A DNA stretch of 42,672 nucleotides from Pseudomonadota bacterium (GTDB lineage Bacteria > Pseudomonadota > Gammaproteobacteria > Steroidobacterales > Steroidobacteraceae): contig JAKAXA010000028.1 of the NCBI GenBank assembly GCA_021816775.1, positions 1 through 42,672 of the forward strand. Direction: 5' to 3'. The position numbers and the translations under genes were made by a program. Positions 9,406 to 18,260 of the stretch are shown here, piece after piece (the stretch's first letter is position 1; every line of letters begins with the position of its first letter). Under the pieces are notes generated by a model that was given only the letters and a program-made list of their open reading frames with translations, ran no database searches and was not told where the DNA came from.

Positions 9406-10545
9406 TCAGGGCGGTGGCGCCGCCGGGTTCGCCGCGGAGGCCGGCGCAGTCGGGGTCGAGGCAGGGGGCGGGCCCGGCACGTACCGGTACGCCAGCATGC
9501 CGTTGGCCGAGAGCGGCTTGAATCGCGGTGAAATCGCCAGCATCCGGCTCACGGCGCGCGCACCGCCGCGGGCCCAGAGATCAAAGACCGCCGTCGTGCC
9601 GGCGATCCGCTCGACCGTGCTGTGGCGCACGCCCGGCACCGCCGCGAGCATGGTCTCGACCCGCGCGTATTGATCGAGTGTTCGCAGACCTTCGATCCGC
9701 ACCGGCGTCTTGGCGATGCTGTCGGCCGGCGAGGCCTCGATGGGAGGCGCCAGCAGATCCACTGTCGCATCGATGCCCGTCGTGATCGAGCCGGTGAACC
9801 GCCGGATGACGAACGGGGTCACCAGCGTCCAACGCCAGGTATCCGTCTGCACCGGCACGGCCGCGGAGGAACTCGCGCCGTCAGAGGCTCCGGCCGCCCC
9901 CGGCGCGGGAGCTGGCGCCGGGGCATCCGCGCCCGCCGGCGAAGGTGCGGGCGGCGCGAGACTCGGTGGGGTCACATCGTGGCCGATGAGCAGCTGCTCG
10001 GCGCCCAGGTTGTGCACCATGGCGAGCAGCGTCTCGGACGGCAGCAGATTGCCGTTCGCATCGCGCACCGCGAGCGGCACGATGCTGATCGGCATTCCGC
10101 GCGCTTCGGCGGCCTGCTGCACGGCCGCCGCGTCCGTGGCCTGCTGTGACGCCCCGGGCGGCGGACTGAGCACGACGAGCGTGAAGGGGCGATCGGCGCT
10201 CCACACGTTTCGTCCCGCGGCGCTGATCGCCTGTTCGAGCGCGGTGGCATTGAAGTCCACCAGCAGCTGACCCTGGCCGCCGTGCTCGTAGCCTTGCACG
10301 TACTGCGCGGCGTTCGCCACCAGGGAGGCGAGCTGCGGATCGGTGGCGGCGCTCGCGTGGCCGGTCGCCCGCACCAGCACCGCCTGCATCGCCTGCTGCA
10401 GCGCCGCGGGGGTTTGTGCGGCCACCGGCACGGTAAACACGGGCACCTCGCGGCTCGCCAGGCACAGCGCCGGAACGGCAGTGCAGGTCAGCAGCGTCAG
10501 CAGGCGCCCCACGCGGCGCAAAGCGGTGCTCATCCGAACAAGCAT
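9406..10545 (-). CDS. DUF2066 domain-containing exported protein
   Basis: Protein of 379 residues with an N-terminal signal sequence ([21 protein letters not shown]) followed by VFTVPV...[15 protein letters not shown], which is the recognisable start of the DUF2066 family. A Pro/Ala-rich stretch about halfway ([18 protein letters not shown]) looks like a flexible linker, and the C-terminus is Pro/Ala-rich too. DUF2066 proteins commonly sit upstream of pgsA/hda and divergent from purM in gammaproteobacteria, exactly as here. No biochemical role is known to me. Two starts are possible, 10545 and 10533; 10545 is preferred because AGGA lies just upstream of it. Confidence 0.82.
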   Translation of the reverse strand: MLVRMSTALRRVGRLLTLLTCTAVPALCLASREVPVFTVPVAAQTPAALQQAMQAVLVRATGHASAATDPQLASLVANAAQYVQGYEHGGQGQLLVDFNATALEQAISAAGRNVWSADRPFTLVVLSPPPGASQQATDAAAVQQAAEARGMPISIVPLAVRDANGNLLPSETLLAMVHNLGAEQLLIGHDVTPPSLAPPAPSPAGADAPAPAPAPGAAGASDGASSSAAVPVQTDTWRWTLVTPFVIRRFTGSITTGIDATVDLLAPPIEASPADSIAKTPVRIEGLRTLDQYARVETMLAAVPGVRHSTVERIAGTTAVFDLWARGGARAVSRMLAISPRFKPLSANGMLAYRYVPGPPPASTPTAPASAANPAAPPP

Positions 10546-10588
10546 TCGATCCTGGTGTCTGTGCCGCGCCACAGCGCTGGATGGAATG

Positions 10589-10594
10589 TACAAT
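10589..10594 (+). promoter_or_regulatory. possible -10 box for purM
   Basis: TACAAT lies 54 bases before the purM ATG in the 102-base divergent gap with the DUF2066 gene, in a locally AT-rich stretch (ATGTACAATACCATA). No good -35 box is seen at 17 bases. A PurR-type operator was looked for and not seen. Confidence 0.3.
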
Positions 10595-10647
10595 ACCATA
10601 CGCGAATGGGCCGCACGGCGGCAGATCCAATCGGGAACAGCAACTCC

Positions 10648-11685
10648 ATGACTGAACGGAAAATCCCGCGCGGCATGACGTATCGGGATGCCGGTGTGGA
10701 CATCGATGCCGGCGACGAGCTCATCGAGCGCATCAAGCCTCATGTTGCGCGCACGCGTCGGCCGGAAGTGCTGGCCGGGATCGGCGGCTTCGGCGCGCTC
10801 GTGGAGCTGCCCTCCGGCTACCGCCGGCCGGTGCTGGTGTCCGGCACCGACGGGGTGGGCACGAAGCTGCGCCTGGCCATCGACACCGGGCGCCACGAGA
10901 CCATCGGCATCGATCTGGTGGCGATGTGTGTCAACGACGTTCTGGTGCAGGGCGCCGAGCCGCTGTTCTTCCTCGACTACTACGCCACGGGCAAGCTGCG
11001 GGTGGACGTTGCCGAGACCGTGATCCGCGGCATCGCCGAGGGCTGCGCCCAGGCGGGCTGCGCGCTGGTCGGCGGAGAGACCGCCGAGATGCCGGGCCTG
11101 TATCACGGCGAAGATTACGATCTGGCTGGTTTCTGCGTCGGCGTGGTGGAGCGGGAGCGGATCATCGACGGGCGCGAGACCCGCGCCGGCGATGCCATCA
11201 TCGGGCTGCCCTCCTCGGGGCCGCACTCCAACGGCTATTCCCTGATCCGCAAACTGATTGCCAAGAGCGGCGCGGACGCACACACCGCGCTCGAGGGCAA
11301 GACGCTCTTCGAGCGGCTGCTCGCGCCGACGCGCATCTACGTCAAACCGGTGCTCGCGCTGACGCGCGCCGTGCCGGTGCGCGCGCTCGCGCACATCACT
11401 GGCGGTGGGCTGACGGACAACATTCCCCGGGTGCTGCCCGAGGGGCTCGAGGCGGTGCTGAAGCGGCGCAACTGGCCCGAGGACCCGGTGTTCGGCTGGC
11501 TGCAGCGCGCCGGCCGCATCGATCCGGCCGAGATGTACCGCACGTTCAACTGCGGCATCGGCATGGTCGTGATCGTGCCGGCCGGGCATGAGGCCGCCGC
11601 GCTCGAGTTCCTCGCCGGGCACGGCGAGCCGGCGTGCCTCATCGGCGAGATCCGCGCCGGCACGCGCGGCGTCGTAATCGATTGA
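10648..11685 (+). CDS. purM: phosphoribosylformylglycinamidine cyclo-ligase (AIR synthetase)
   Basis: Catalyses the ATP-dependent closure of FGAM to AIR in purine synthesis. The 345-residue length equals E. coli PurM. Visible motifs are [16 protein letters not shown] at the N-terminus, [11 protein letters not shown], the nucleotide loop [26 protein letters not shown] and [17 protein letters not shown]. The ATG at 10648 is chosen because the protein then begins at the family's normal position; longer readings would run into non-homologous sequence. The purN start overlaps its stop codon, which keeps the two purine enzymes translationally linked. Confidence 0.97.
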   Translation: MTERKIPRGMTYRDAGVDIDAGDELIERIKPHVARTRRPEVLAGIGGFGALVELPSGYRRPVLVSGTDGVGTKLRLAIDTGRHETIGIDLVAMCVNDVLVQGAEPLFFLDYYATGKLRVDVAETVIRGIAEGCAQAGCALVGGETAEMPGLYHGEDYDLAGFCVGVVERERIIDGRETRAGDAIIGLPSSGPHSNGYSLIRKLIAKSGADAHTALEGKTLFERLLAPTRIYVKPVLALTRAVPVRALAHITGGGLTDNIPRVLPEGLEAVLKRRNWPEDPVFGWLQRAGRIDPAEMYRTFNCGIGMVVIVPAGHEAAALEFLAGHGEPACLIGEIRAGTRGVVID

Positions 11686-12341
11686 GCACCCGGGGGGCAC
11701 TGCGGCTCGGGATCCTGATCTCCGGCCGCGGCTCGAACATGGCGGCGATCGCGCGCCAGTGCCGCGCGGGGCACATTGCGGCCGAGGTTGCCGTGGTGAT
11801 CTCCGAGCGGCCCGAGGCGGCCGGCCTCGGTACGGCCCGCGAGTACGGCATCCCGGCGCGCTCGATCGCCTGGCCGGGCGCGGCGCGGCGGGAGCAGTTC
11901 GAAGCCGCGGCGGCGGCCGCGCTTGCGGATGCGGGCGCCGAGCTGATCGTGCTGGCCGGCTTCATGCGCATCCTGTCGCCGTCCTTCGTGACCACCCGCG
12001 CCGGCGCCATCCTCAACGTCCATCCGTCGCTGCTGCCCCAGTATCCGGGCCTGCATACCCACCGGCGGGTGCTCGAGGCCGGCGAGCGCGTGCACGGCGC
12101 GACCGTGCACTTCGTAACTTCCGAACTCGACGGCGGGCCGCGGGTGCTGCAGTCTAGGATCGCCGTACGCCCCGGGGACACCGAGGAGACGCTCTCAGCG
12201 CGCGTTCAGGCGACCGAGCACATCATTTACCCGCGGGTCATCGGCTGGCGGGCCGAGGGGCGCCTCGAGTGGCGCGAGGAGCGCCCCTGGCTCGACGGTC
12301 AACCGCTTGAGCAACCGCTGCTTGAGGATTTCGATGCGTAA
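11682..12341 (+). CDS. purN: phosphoribosylglycinamide formyltransferase
   Basis: Transfers a formyl group from 10-formyl-THF to GAR in purine synthesis. The protein is 219 residues (E. coli 212). It shows [12 protein letters not shown] at the N-terminus, [10 protein letters not shown], the catalytic Asn-His in [16 protein letters not shown], and ELDGGP with the catalytic Asp. The inferred start is TTG at 11682, which overlaps the purM stop as TTGA; no ATG is available in frame close to the conserved N-terminus. The last eight bases overlap the DUF3108 gene. Codon use looks like its neighbours. Confidence 0.94.
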   Translation: MSTRGALRLGILISGRGSNMAAIARQCRAGHIAAEVAVVISERPEAAGLGTAREYGIPARSIAWPGAARREQFEAAAAAALADAGAELIVLAGFMRILSPSFVTTRAGAILNVHPSLLPQYPGLHTHRRVLEAGERVHGATVHFVTSELDGGPRVLQSRIAVRPGDTEETLSARVQATEHIIYPRVIGWRAEGRLEWREERPWLDGQPLEQPLLEDFDA

Positions 12342-13089
12342 CGCACTTGCCACGCCGTCCCGGGCCGCACTTGCCGCCGCCTTCCTGATGCTGCTCGCAG
12401 GTCCCGCGCTGTGTCTGGCGGGCCCCCAGACCGGCGCACCGCCGGGCACGGCGTTGAAGCCGCCGACCTTCGTGGCCACCTACTCCATCGCCTGGCACGG
12501 CATCACGGCCGGCGAATCGACCCTCACCCTCGCCGAGACGGCGCCGGGTCAATACCGCTACAGCTCGGTGGATCACGCCCACGGCCTGTTCGCGCTGTTC
12601 CTGCCGCACGCCATCACCCAGGAAAGCCGCTTCCGCCTCGTGCACGGTCAGATCCAGCCGCTCAGTTTCCGCTCCCGGGGCGGCGGGCCCCCGGAGGACG
12701 TGCGCTTCGACTGGACGAGCGGGCGTGTCAGCGGCACCGCCAAGAACAAGCACATCGACTTGAAGCTCGAGCCGGGCACGCAGGATCCCGGCTCGGTGCA
12801 GATCGCGCTGATGATGGCGTTTCTCGCCGGCAAGCCGCCGCCGAGCTTCTGGATGCTCAACACCGACGTGATCAATCAGTTCCAGTTCGTGCGCCGGGGC
12901 GAGGCGACCCTCGACACCCCGCTCGGCAAGCTGCAGACCGTGCTCTACACCAGCCACCACGCCAAGGCGCGCCGCACCACCTACATGTGGCTCGCCCCGT
13001 CGCTCGATTACCTGCCGGTGCGCCTCGAGCAGCACCGCGGCGACAGCACGCTGTTCTCGCTCAACATCCGCGCCTTCAAGCGCACCTGA
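12334..13089 (+). CDS. DUF3108 domain-containing exported protein
   Basis: Protein of 251 residues with a signal peptide ([20 protein letters not shown] to about residue 29). The mature part begins FVATYSIAWHGITAGESTLTL and includes YRYSSVDHAHGLFALF and the C-terminal LDYLPVRLEQHRGDSTLFSL, which are typical of DUF3108. The family is usually found next to purN in gammaproteobacteria, as here. It is probably periplasmic; the function is unknown. The ATG at 12334 is preceded by GAGGA at a good distance, better than the TTG at 12307, and overlaps purN by eight bases. Its TGA lies within the shared palindrome with dcd. Confidence 0.85.
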   Translation: MRNALATPSRAALAAAFLMLLAGPALCLAGPQTGAPPGTALKPPTFVATYSIAWHGITAGESTLTLAETAPGQYRYSSVDHAHGLFALFLPHAITQESRFRLVHGQIQPLSFRSRGGGPPEDVRFDWTSGRVSGTAKNKHIDLKLEPGTQDPGSVQIALMMAFLAGKPPPSFWMLNTDVINQFQFVRRGEATLDTPLGKLQTVLYTSHHAKARRTTYMWLAPSLDYLPVRLEQHRGDSTLFSLNIRAFKRT

Positions 13090-13106
13090 GGCGCGCCGCC
13101 TCAGGT
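13084..13106. terminator. perfect inverted repeat enclosing both stop codons (DUF3108 gene and dcd)
   Basis: ACCTGAGGCG (13084-13093) and CGCCTCAGGT (13097-13106) are perfect 10-bp arms around a 3-base loop. The left arm holds the TGA of the DUF3108 gene (13087-13089) and the right arm the TGA of dcd (13103-13101). No T-run follows on either strand. Likely a bidirectional hairpin at a convergent junction. Confidence 0.55.
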
Positions 13107-14258
13107 CTTCGGCAGCGTCACGCCGCGCTGGCCCTGATATTTCCCGCCGCGATCCCTGTACGAGGTCGAGCACACCTCGTCGGACTCGAAGAACAGCATC
13201 TGCGCCACGCCCTCGTTGGCGTAGATCTTCGCCGGCAGCGGCGTCGTGTTGGAAAACTCCAGCGTGACGTGCCCTTCCCACTCCGGCTCCAGGGGCGTCA
13301 CGTTCACGATGATGCCGCAATTGTGGACGAAGACACCGGCTTGCAGGGCGAAGTTACCGGTTTCAGGCACGGTCAGACAATAGACGTCGTGCTCGCCGGG
13401 CAACTCGCGGATCGCGACGATCCGGTGATTGCGGTAGGCAGGAGCGCCGCGCCGATGCGCAACGCCCGGCGGGACGTGGCGGGGCTGAGCGCCCGGCCCA
13501 TCGGCACGCAGGCCGTGCGAGGCCGTCGAATCGCCGGTCCGGCGGCCGGCACGGCGCACATCGCCGCCCATCGGCTGATAAACCGCCTCGCCGCCCCCGG
13601 CGAGTTCGCGATAGAGCGGCATGAGCGCATCGCCCGGGCGCAGCGCATGCGCCTCGGCCATCCGCCCGTCGCGGCGCATGAACTCGTGATCCGCGGTGGC
13701 CCGAATGCGCTCGCCATTGTCCAACTCGATTTCAAGCAGCGCATCCCGGCCGATGTATCGGGGGCAATCCAGGAGAGCCGCAAGGATCCGCCCGCTCGGA
13801 CCCACGCTGTAGCCCCAGAAGAGCTCGCCGGAGCCGTGGCGGCGCGCCATGTCCTCCAGCGTCGGCGCCTCGCCGTCGATCAACGCGACACGCGTGTCAC
13901 CGCGAAAGCACCGTGCATACGTCGACTTGCCGAGACAGACGGTCAGCACGTTGCGCGGAATCCGGAAATACTCCACGGTGCGCGCCAGCGCGAAGGAGTT
14001 GGGCGGGATGACGCACACGTCCGCCTCGAGATCAACGAAGCTCTTCTCGTCGAAACGCTTCGGATCAACGATGGTCGAGTTGATGTTGGTGAATATCTTG
14101 AACTCGCCCGCACAACGCACGTCGTAGCCGTAGCTCGAGGTGCCGTAGGAGACGATTTTTTGCCCGTCGACATAGCGCACCTGCTCTGGCGCGAACGGCT
14201 CGATCATGCCGTGCTCGCGCGCCATGCGGCGAATCCAGTTGTCCGATTTGATGCTCAT
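13101..14258 (-). CDS. dcd: dCTP deaminase precursor containing an intein
   Basis: Deaminates dCTP to dUTP for thymidylate synthesis. The 385-residue reading frame is a 188-residue deaminase split by a 197-residue intein. The N-extein is residues 1-116 ([20 protein letters not shown] to GKSTYAR) and the C-extein 314-385 ([17 protein letters not shown] to VTLPKT). Joined, they match the 188-residue Pseudomonas-type Dcd end to end, with no residue missing. The insertion follows the catalytic Arg of the SxxxR motif (S112, R116) and precedes the conserved Cys, so the precursor should be inactive. The gene is downstream of apbC with a 142-base gap that may hold its own promoter, and is convergent with the DUF3108 gene. 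Confidence 0.95.
   Translation of the reverse strand: MSIKSDNWIRRMAREHGMIEPFAPEQVRYVDGQKIVSYGTSSYGYDVRCAGEFKIFTNINSTIVDPKRFDEKSFVDLEADVCVIPPNSFALARTVEYFRIPRNVLTVCLGKSTYARCFRGDTRVALIDGEAPTLEDMARRHGSGELFWGYSVGPSGRILAALLDCPRYIGRDALLEIELDNGERIRATADHEFMRRDGRMAEAHALRPGDALMPLYRELAGGGEAVYQPMGGDVRRAGRRTGDSTASHGLRADGPGAQPRHVPPGVAHRRGAPAYRNHRIVAIRELPGEHDVYCLTVPETGNFALQAGVFVHNCGIIVNVTPLEPEWEGHVTLEFSNTTPLPAKIYANEGVAQMLFFESDEVCSTSYRDRGGKYQGQRGVTLPKT
13320..13910 (-). other. class 1 mini-intein within dcd
   Basis: Residues 117-313 of the dcd frame. Splicing motifs: block [15 protein letters not shown] with nucleophilic Cys1; block [14 protein letters not shown] with the T-x-x-H motif; block [18 protein letters not shown]; block G AGVFVHN, then Cys as the first C-extein residue. 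The His-Asn pair and Cys+1 indicate a normal class 1 mechanism. Total length 197, more than a minimal intein (about 130-150) but less than one with a full endonuclease. Intein positions about 101-157 are Arg/Gly/Ala/Pro-rich with no LAGLIDADG or HNH motif, so the endonuclease appears lost. The sequence has the same high GC as the host gene, suggesting long residence. Confidence 0.93.
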
Positions 14259-14400
14259 GGGCTGATAGTATTCTCGAAATTCACGGCGCCGGCGATGACT
14301 GCGGCTATTCTTAGCTCAATCAGACGCTTGCAGCGATGTCACGGGAGGCGCGCCGCCCGAGACGTTACTCGCGACCTCTCACCTGACATCAGCAAACGCG

Positions 14401-15498
14401 TCAGCTCTTCTCGACGACGATCTTCGGAAACATGCCGGTGCGGTCGAGCGGCCGCGTGGCGAGCGCCCCGGAGGTGCGGCGCGCCATCTGCAGATACGCC
14501 TCGGCGCGCACCGAGCCGGGCTCGGCCACCACCGTCGGCCGTCCTCCGTCGGCCTCCTCGCGTACGTGCGCATCGAGCGGCAGCTGCCCGAGCAGCCGCA
14601 CGCCGTACTGCTCGGCCATGCGCGCCCCGCCGCCGGTGCCGAAGATGTGCTCGACGTGGCCACAGTTCGAGCACACGTGCACGCTCATGTTCTCGACGAT
14701 GCCGAGCACCGGCACGGAGACCTTCTCGAACATCTTCAGACCCTTGCGCGCATCGGCGAGCGCGATGTCCTGCGGGGTGGTGACAATCACCGCGCCGGCC
14801 ACCGGCACCTTCTGGGCGAGCGTGAGCTGGATATCCCCGGTCCCGGGGGGCATGTCGACCACCAGGTAATCGAGCTCGCCCCACTGCGTCTGCGAGAGCA
14901 GCTGCTGCAGCGCCTGGGTCACCATGGGCCCGCGCCAGACCATGGGCTGCTCGGCGTCGACCATGAAGCCGATGGACATCGCCACGATGCCGTGGTTGCG
15001 CAGCGGGATGATGTGCTGGCCGTCGGGCGAGTCCGGCCGCTGCCCGGCCAGTCCCAGCATCAGCGGCTGGCTCGGGCCGTAGATATCCGCATCGAGCACC
15101 CCGACCCGGGCGCCCTGGGCGGCCCAGGCGAGCGCCAGATTGGCCGCCACCGTCGACTTGCCCACCCCGCCCTTGCCGGAGGCCACCGCCACCACGTTCT
15201 TGATGCCCGCGAGCGGCTGCAGCGGCCGCTGCACCGCGTGCGGGCGAATCTGCGCTTCAACGGTAAAGCGCACCGATGCGCTCACGCCGGCGGCCGCCAG
15301 GTGCGCGCCGAGGGCGGCGGCGAGGGTTTCCTGATAACCCCCGACCGGCATGCCGAGCACGATGTGTGCCGTGTACCCGTCGGGCGAGGCGGCCAGGTCG
15401 CGCAGCGCGCCGGCCTCCCGCAGGCTCTGATGCAGGTAGGGGTCGACGTAGCTCTCGATCGCCGCGCGCAGGGCGTCCAGGGTGGGATCATCGGACAT
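14401..15498 (-). CDS. apbC: Mrp/ApbC-family iron-sulfur carrier ATPase
   Basis: P-loop ATPase of the Mrp/NBP35 group that carries and transfers Fe-S clusters in the cytosol. The 365-residue protein has an N-terminal DUF59-like domain (about 1-85, with the HIVLGMPVGGYQETL segment), the deviant Walker A SGKGGVGKST (107-116), VLDADIYGPSQP, VDMPPGTGD, and the cluster-binding CSNC (C276, C279). The order apbC-dcd with metG nearby matches Pseudomonas; here the kinase/PilT block separates apbC from metG. A TACAAT sequence at 15539-15534 could be its -10 box, giving a leader of about 28 bases. Confidence 0.94.
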   Translation of the reverse strand: MSDDPTLDALRAAIESYVDPYLHQSLREAGALRDLAASPDGYTAHIVLGMPVGGYQETLAAALGAHLAAAGVSASVRFTVEAQIRPHAVQRPLQPLAGIKNVVAVASGKGGVGKSTVAANLALAWAAQGARVGVLDADIYGPSQPLMLGLAGQRPDSPDGQHIIPLRNHGIVAMSIGFMVDAEQPMVWRGPMVTQALQQLLSQTQWGELDYLVVDMPPGTGDIQLTLAQKVPVAGAVIVTTPQDIALADARKGLKMFEKVSVPVLGIVENMSVHVCSNCGHVEHIFGTGGGARMAEQYGVRLLGQLPLDAHVREEADGGRPTVVAEPGSVRAEAYLQMARRTSGALATRPLDRTGMFPKIVVEKS

Positions 15499-15533
15499 GA
15501 GGATTTTGCAACCGACGCAAGTGTAGAAGGGTG

Positions 15534-15539
15534 ATTGTA
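15534..15539 (-). promoter_or_regulatory. possible -10 box for apbC
   Basis: On the minus strand TACAAT lies 36 bases before the apbC ATG in the 237-base gap with the divergent kinase gene. The -35 region is weak. No equally good box is seen for the kinase gene in the rest of the gap. Confidence 0.3.
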
Positions 15540-15735
15540 GAGGCTGGCGGCGTGTCGCGCATCGGCGTCTCCCGCCGCAGGGGCTATGGCATACTTCCAG
15601 CGTCCCCGGGCCCGGCCCATCAAATGCCGCGCTCAGTGCCGAGGAGTGCGACCCACGTCACGCGCGAGGGCACCGGGACACGAGGATGCTAAGCATGCAA
15701 GTGGGCCTCTACGGTGGGCCCTGCGGATCGGTTGA

Positions 15736-18126
15736 ATGACTTTTTTGACCAATTTGCGCGCCGACCGGCTGATCACTGGCATCCGGTCGACGACGGACCC
15801 GGCCAGCCAGGAGACCCAGAAGGCCGTCGCCCGGCTGAAGGACCTGGGGCCGGGCGCCATTGGCCCGGTGCTCGCCTCGCTCCCGGAGGCGGACAAGAAC
15901 GCCACCGTCGCCTTCGTGGAGGTGCTGACGGGGCTGGTGAGCGCCAAGACCTTCCCGCAGTTCATCGAGGGGCTGGTGCAGGGCAGCCCGCGGGTGATCG
16001 CCGGCATCGCCTGGGCGCTCACCAGCAGCCGCAACTATCCGGCGCACCTGCTGCTCGATGCGCTCACCGCCCCCGGGATCGCCAAGGCGGCCCTCCTCGA
16101 GGTCATCGCGGCGCACAAGTCGCGCTTCACGCTGCGCGAGCTGCTCGCGGCCGCTTACAACCAGGAGCCGAATGAGAAGGCGGCGCTGTTTCGCATCGTC
16201 GGGGAACTGACCACCCCGGCGACGCTGCCGGAGCTGCTGCAGCGCATCGAGGGCAAGGATGCGATCGCCCGCGTGCATATCATCAACATCCTCTCGCGCT
16301 TCAACACCCCCGAGGTGCACACCGCCCTGCAGCGGCTGCTGAAGGATCCGAACAAGCTGATTCGCGGCGCGGTGCTCTCGGCGCTGCAGCGCATGGAAGG
16401 CCAGATCGACGTCGAGCGGGTCTGCGAGCTGCTGAAGGACCCCGAGATCGACGTGCAGAACCGCGCCATCGACGTCGTCATCAAGGCCAATCACCCCGAC
16501 ACCATCCGCTACCTCATCGCGGTGCTGAAGGACGAGAACGAGAACGCCCGCCGCGCGGCCGTCGAGGTGCTCAACGAGGTCGGCGACGCCAAGTCGGTCA
16601 AGCACCTGCTCGAGGCGCTGAAGGACAGCGACTGGTGGGTGCGCTCGCGCGCCGCGGATGCGCTCGGTCGGATCGGCGGGCCGCGCGTCATCGACGCGGT
16701 GCTGCAGCTGGTGCGCGACAAGGACGAGGACATCCGCCGCTCGGCCATCGAGATTCTCAATCAGACCAAGGATCCGCGCGCCGTCGAGTCGCTCATCCAG
16801 GCGACGCGCGATTCGGACTGGTGGGTGAGCGAGCGCGCGGTCGATGCGCTCGCGGAGATCGGCAGCAAGCGCGCCGTGCCGCGGCTGATCGAGATGCTGC
16901 AGGGCGGCAACGCCAAGATCCTGCCGGTGGTCGTGCGCGCGCTCGGCAAGCTCGGCGACCCGCCGCTCGCCGGCACGCTCTCGGCGCTGCTCGAGCGGCC
17001 CGAGCGCGAGGTGCGCATCGAGGTGATGCAGGCGCTCGCCAACCTCGCGGACCAGACGAACGCCGAGGCGCTGCGCACGCAGTTAAAGACGCAGGCGAGC
17101 ACGGCGGACCAGACCATCGCGCGTGCTGCCGAATCGGCCCTCGCCGATATGGAGCGGCGGCTCGCGGGCGCAACCGCGGGGACCGCGCTGGGGTCGACCC
17201 AGCCGCAGCCGCCTCACGAGGCGCTGCCGGAGGCGCCGGAGGCGCCCGTCTCGCCTGCGGCGCGGGCCCAGGCCGCGGCCGCCGAGCGGCTCGACATCCA
17301 GACGCTGCGCACCGGCGATGTCCTCGAGGGCCGCTACAAGTACCTCGAGCGCATCGGCCGCGGCGCCTTCGGCACCGTGCTGCTGATGGAGGACACGGTG
17401 GTCGATGAGCGGCTGATCCTGAAGTTCCTCAACCCGAACGTGGCGACGGACGAGGAAGTCATGAAGCGCTTCGTCCACGAGCTGCGCTACTCGCGCAAGA
17501 TCACGCACCGCAACGTGATCCGCATTTACGACTTTTTGTTCATCCAGGGCAACTACGCCATCTCGATGGAGTACTTCCCCTCGCACACCCTGGGGAGCGA
17601 GATCACCGGGGATAAGCCGCTCGAGTTGAAGCGCGCGCTGCAGTTCGGCATCGACATCTGCACCGGCATGACCGTGGCCCACCAGGCCGGAATCGTGCAC
17701 CGCGACCTCAAACCGGCCAACGTGCTGATCAACCACGAGGCGCTGCTGAAGATCGTGGATTTCGGCGTGGCGGCGGCGCAGCGCGAGAGCGAGACGCAGC
17801 TGACGCGCACCGGCTATGTGATCGGCTCGCCGAAGTACATGGCGCCCGAGCAGATCCTCGGCAAGCGCGTCGATGAGCGCGCGGACATCTACGCGCTCGG
17901 GGTGATCCTCTACGAGATGCTCACCGGCACGCCGCCGTACTCGCGCGGCGATCACATGTCGGTGATGTACCAGCACGTGCAGGGCAAGGCCCGCCCGCCC
18001 CAGGAGCTCAATGCCGCGCTGCCCCCGGGGCTGTCCGATATGGTCATGCGCGCCATGGCGGTCGACAAGAACAAGCGCTTCCAGAACATGGAGGAAGTCC
18101 GCGCCTCGCTCGAGACATTCCTCTGA
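15736..18126 (+). CDS. HEAT-repeat Ser/Thr protein kinase
   Basis: A 796-residue protein of two parts. Residues from about 100 to 480 form tandem HEAT repeats (for example DPRAVESLIQATRDSDWWV and SKRAVPRLIEMLQGG), a scaffold for protein binding. A Pro/Ala linker (about 490-520) leads to a eukaryotic-type kinase domain at about 530-796: Gly loop GRGAFGTV, Lys563, HRDLKPANV with R656, D657, K659, N662, DFG at 675-677, and APE at 703-705. All catalytic residues are present, so it should be active. No membrane segment is seen, unlike PknB-type kinases, so it is probably cytosolic. It precedes two PilT-family ATPase genes, suggesting control of type IV pilus motors; this is inference from context. 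Confidence 0.9.
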   Translation: MTFLTNLRADRLITGIRSTTDPASQETQKAVARLKDLGPGAIGPVLASLPEADKNATVAFVEVLTGLVSAKTFPQFIEGLVQGSPRVIAGIAWALTSSRNYPAHLLLDALTAPGIAKAALLEVIAAHKSRFTLRELLAAAYNQEPNEKAALFRIVGELTTPATLPELLQRIEGKDAIARVHIINILSRFNTPEVHTALQRLLKDPNKLIRGAVLSALQRMEGQIDVERVCELLKDPEIDVQNRAIDVVIKANHPDTIRYLIAVLKDENENARRAAVEVLNEVGDAKSVKHLLEALKDSDWWVRSRAADALGRIGGPRVIDAVLQLVRDKDEDIRRSAIEILNQTKDPRAVESLIQATRDSDWWVSERAVDALAEIGSKRAVPRLIEMLQGGNAKILPVVVRALGKLGDPPLAGTLSALLERPEREVRIEVMQALANLADQTNAEALRTQLKTQASTADQTIARAAESALADMERRLAGATAGTALGSTQPQPPHEALPEAPEAPVSPAARAQAAAAERLDIQTLRTGDVLEGRYKYLERIGRGAFGTVLLMEDTVVDERLILKFLNPNVATDEEVMKRFVHELRYSRKITHRNVIRIYDFLFIQGNYAISMEYFPSHTLGSEITGDKPLELKRALQFGIDICTGMTVAHQAGIVHRDLKPANVLINHEALLKIVDFGVAAAQRESETQLTRTGYVIGSPKYMAPEQILGKRVDERADIYALGVILYEMLTGTPPYSRGDHMSVMYQHVQGKARPPQELNAALPPGLSDMVMRAMAVDKNKRFQNMEEVRASLETFL

Positions 18127-18141
18127 CCGGGGTGGCCCCGG
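18127..18141 (+). terminator. GC hairpin directly after the kinase stop codon
   Basis: CCGGGG (18127-18132), TGG loop, CCCCGG (18136-18141) begins on the base after the kinase TGA. No T-run follows. It could lower read-through into the PilT genes or simply stabilise the kinase mRNA 3' end. The rest of the gap to 18260 shows nothing else clear. Confidence 0.3.
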
Positions 18142-18260
18142 GGCGCCCCTGCGGCACCCGGTAACGTGCAGCAGCTCAAGGTTTCCTGCGCATACGGTTG
18201 ATTTTCTGAGGGAAGAGGCGCGAAAGTAGCGCTTCGGACCTCGGCCCGGGAGCGCCCCTT

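Noticed and set aside
14285-14330. TTAGCTCAATCAGACG resembling a tRNA D-arm upstream of dcd
   Set aside because: No matching acceptor stem, anticodon arm or TTCGA loop nearby; the resemblance is chance.
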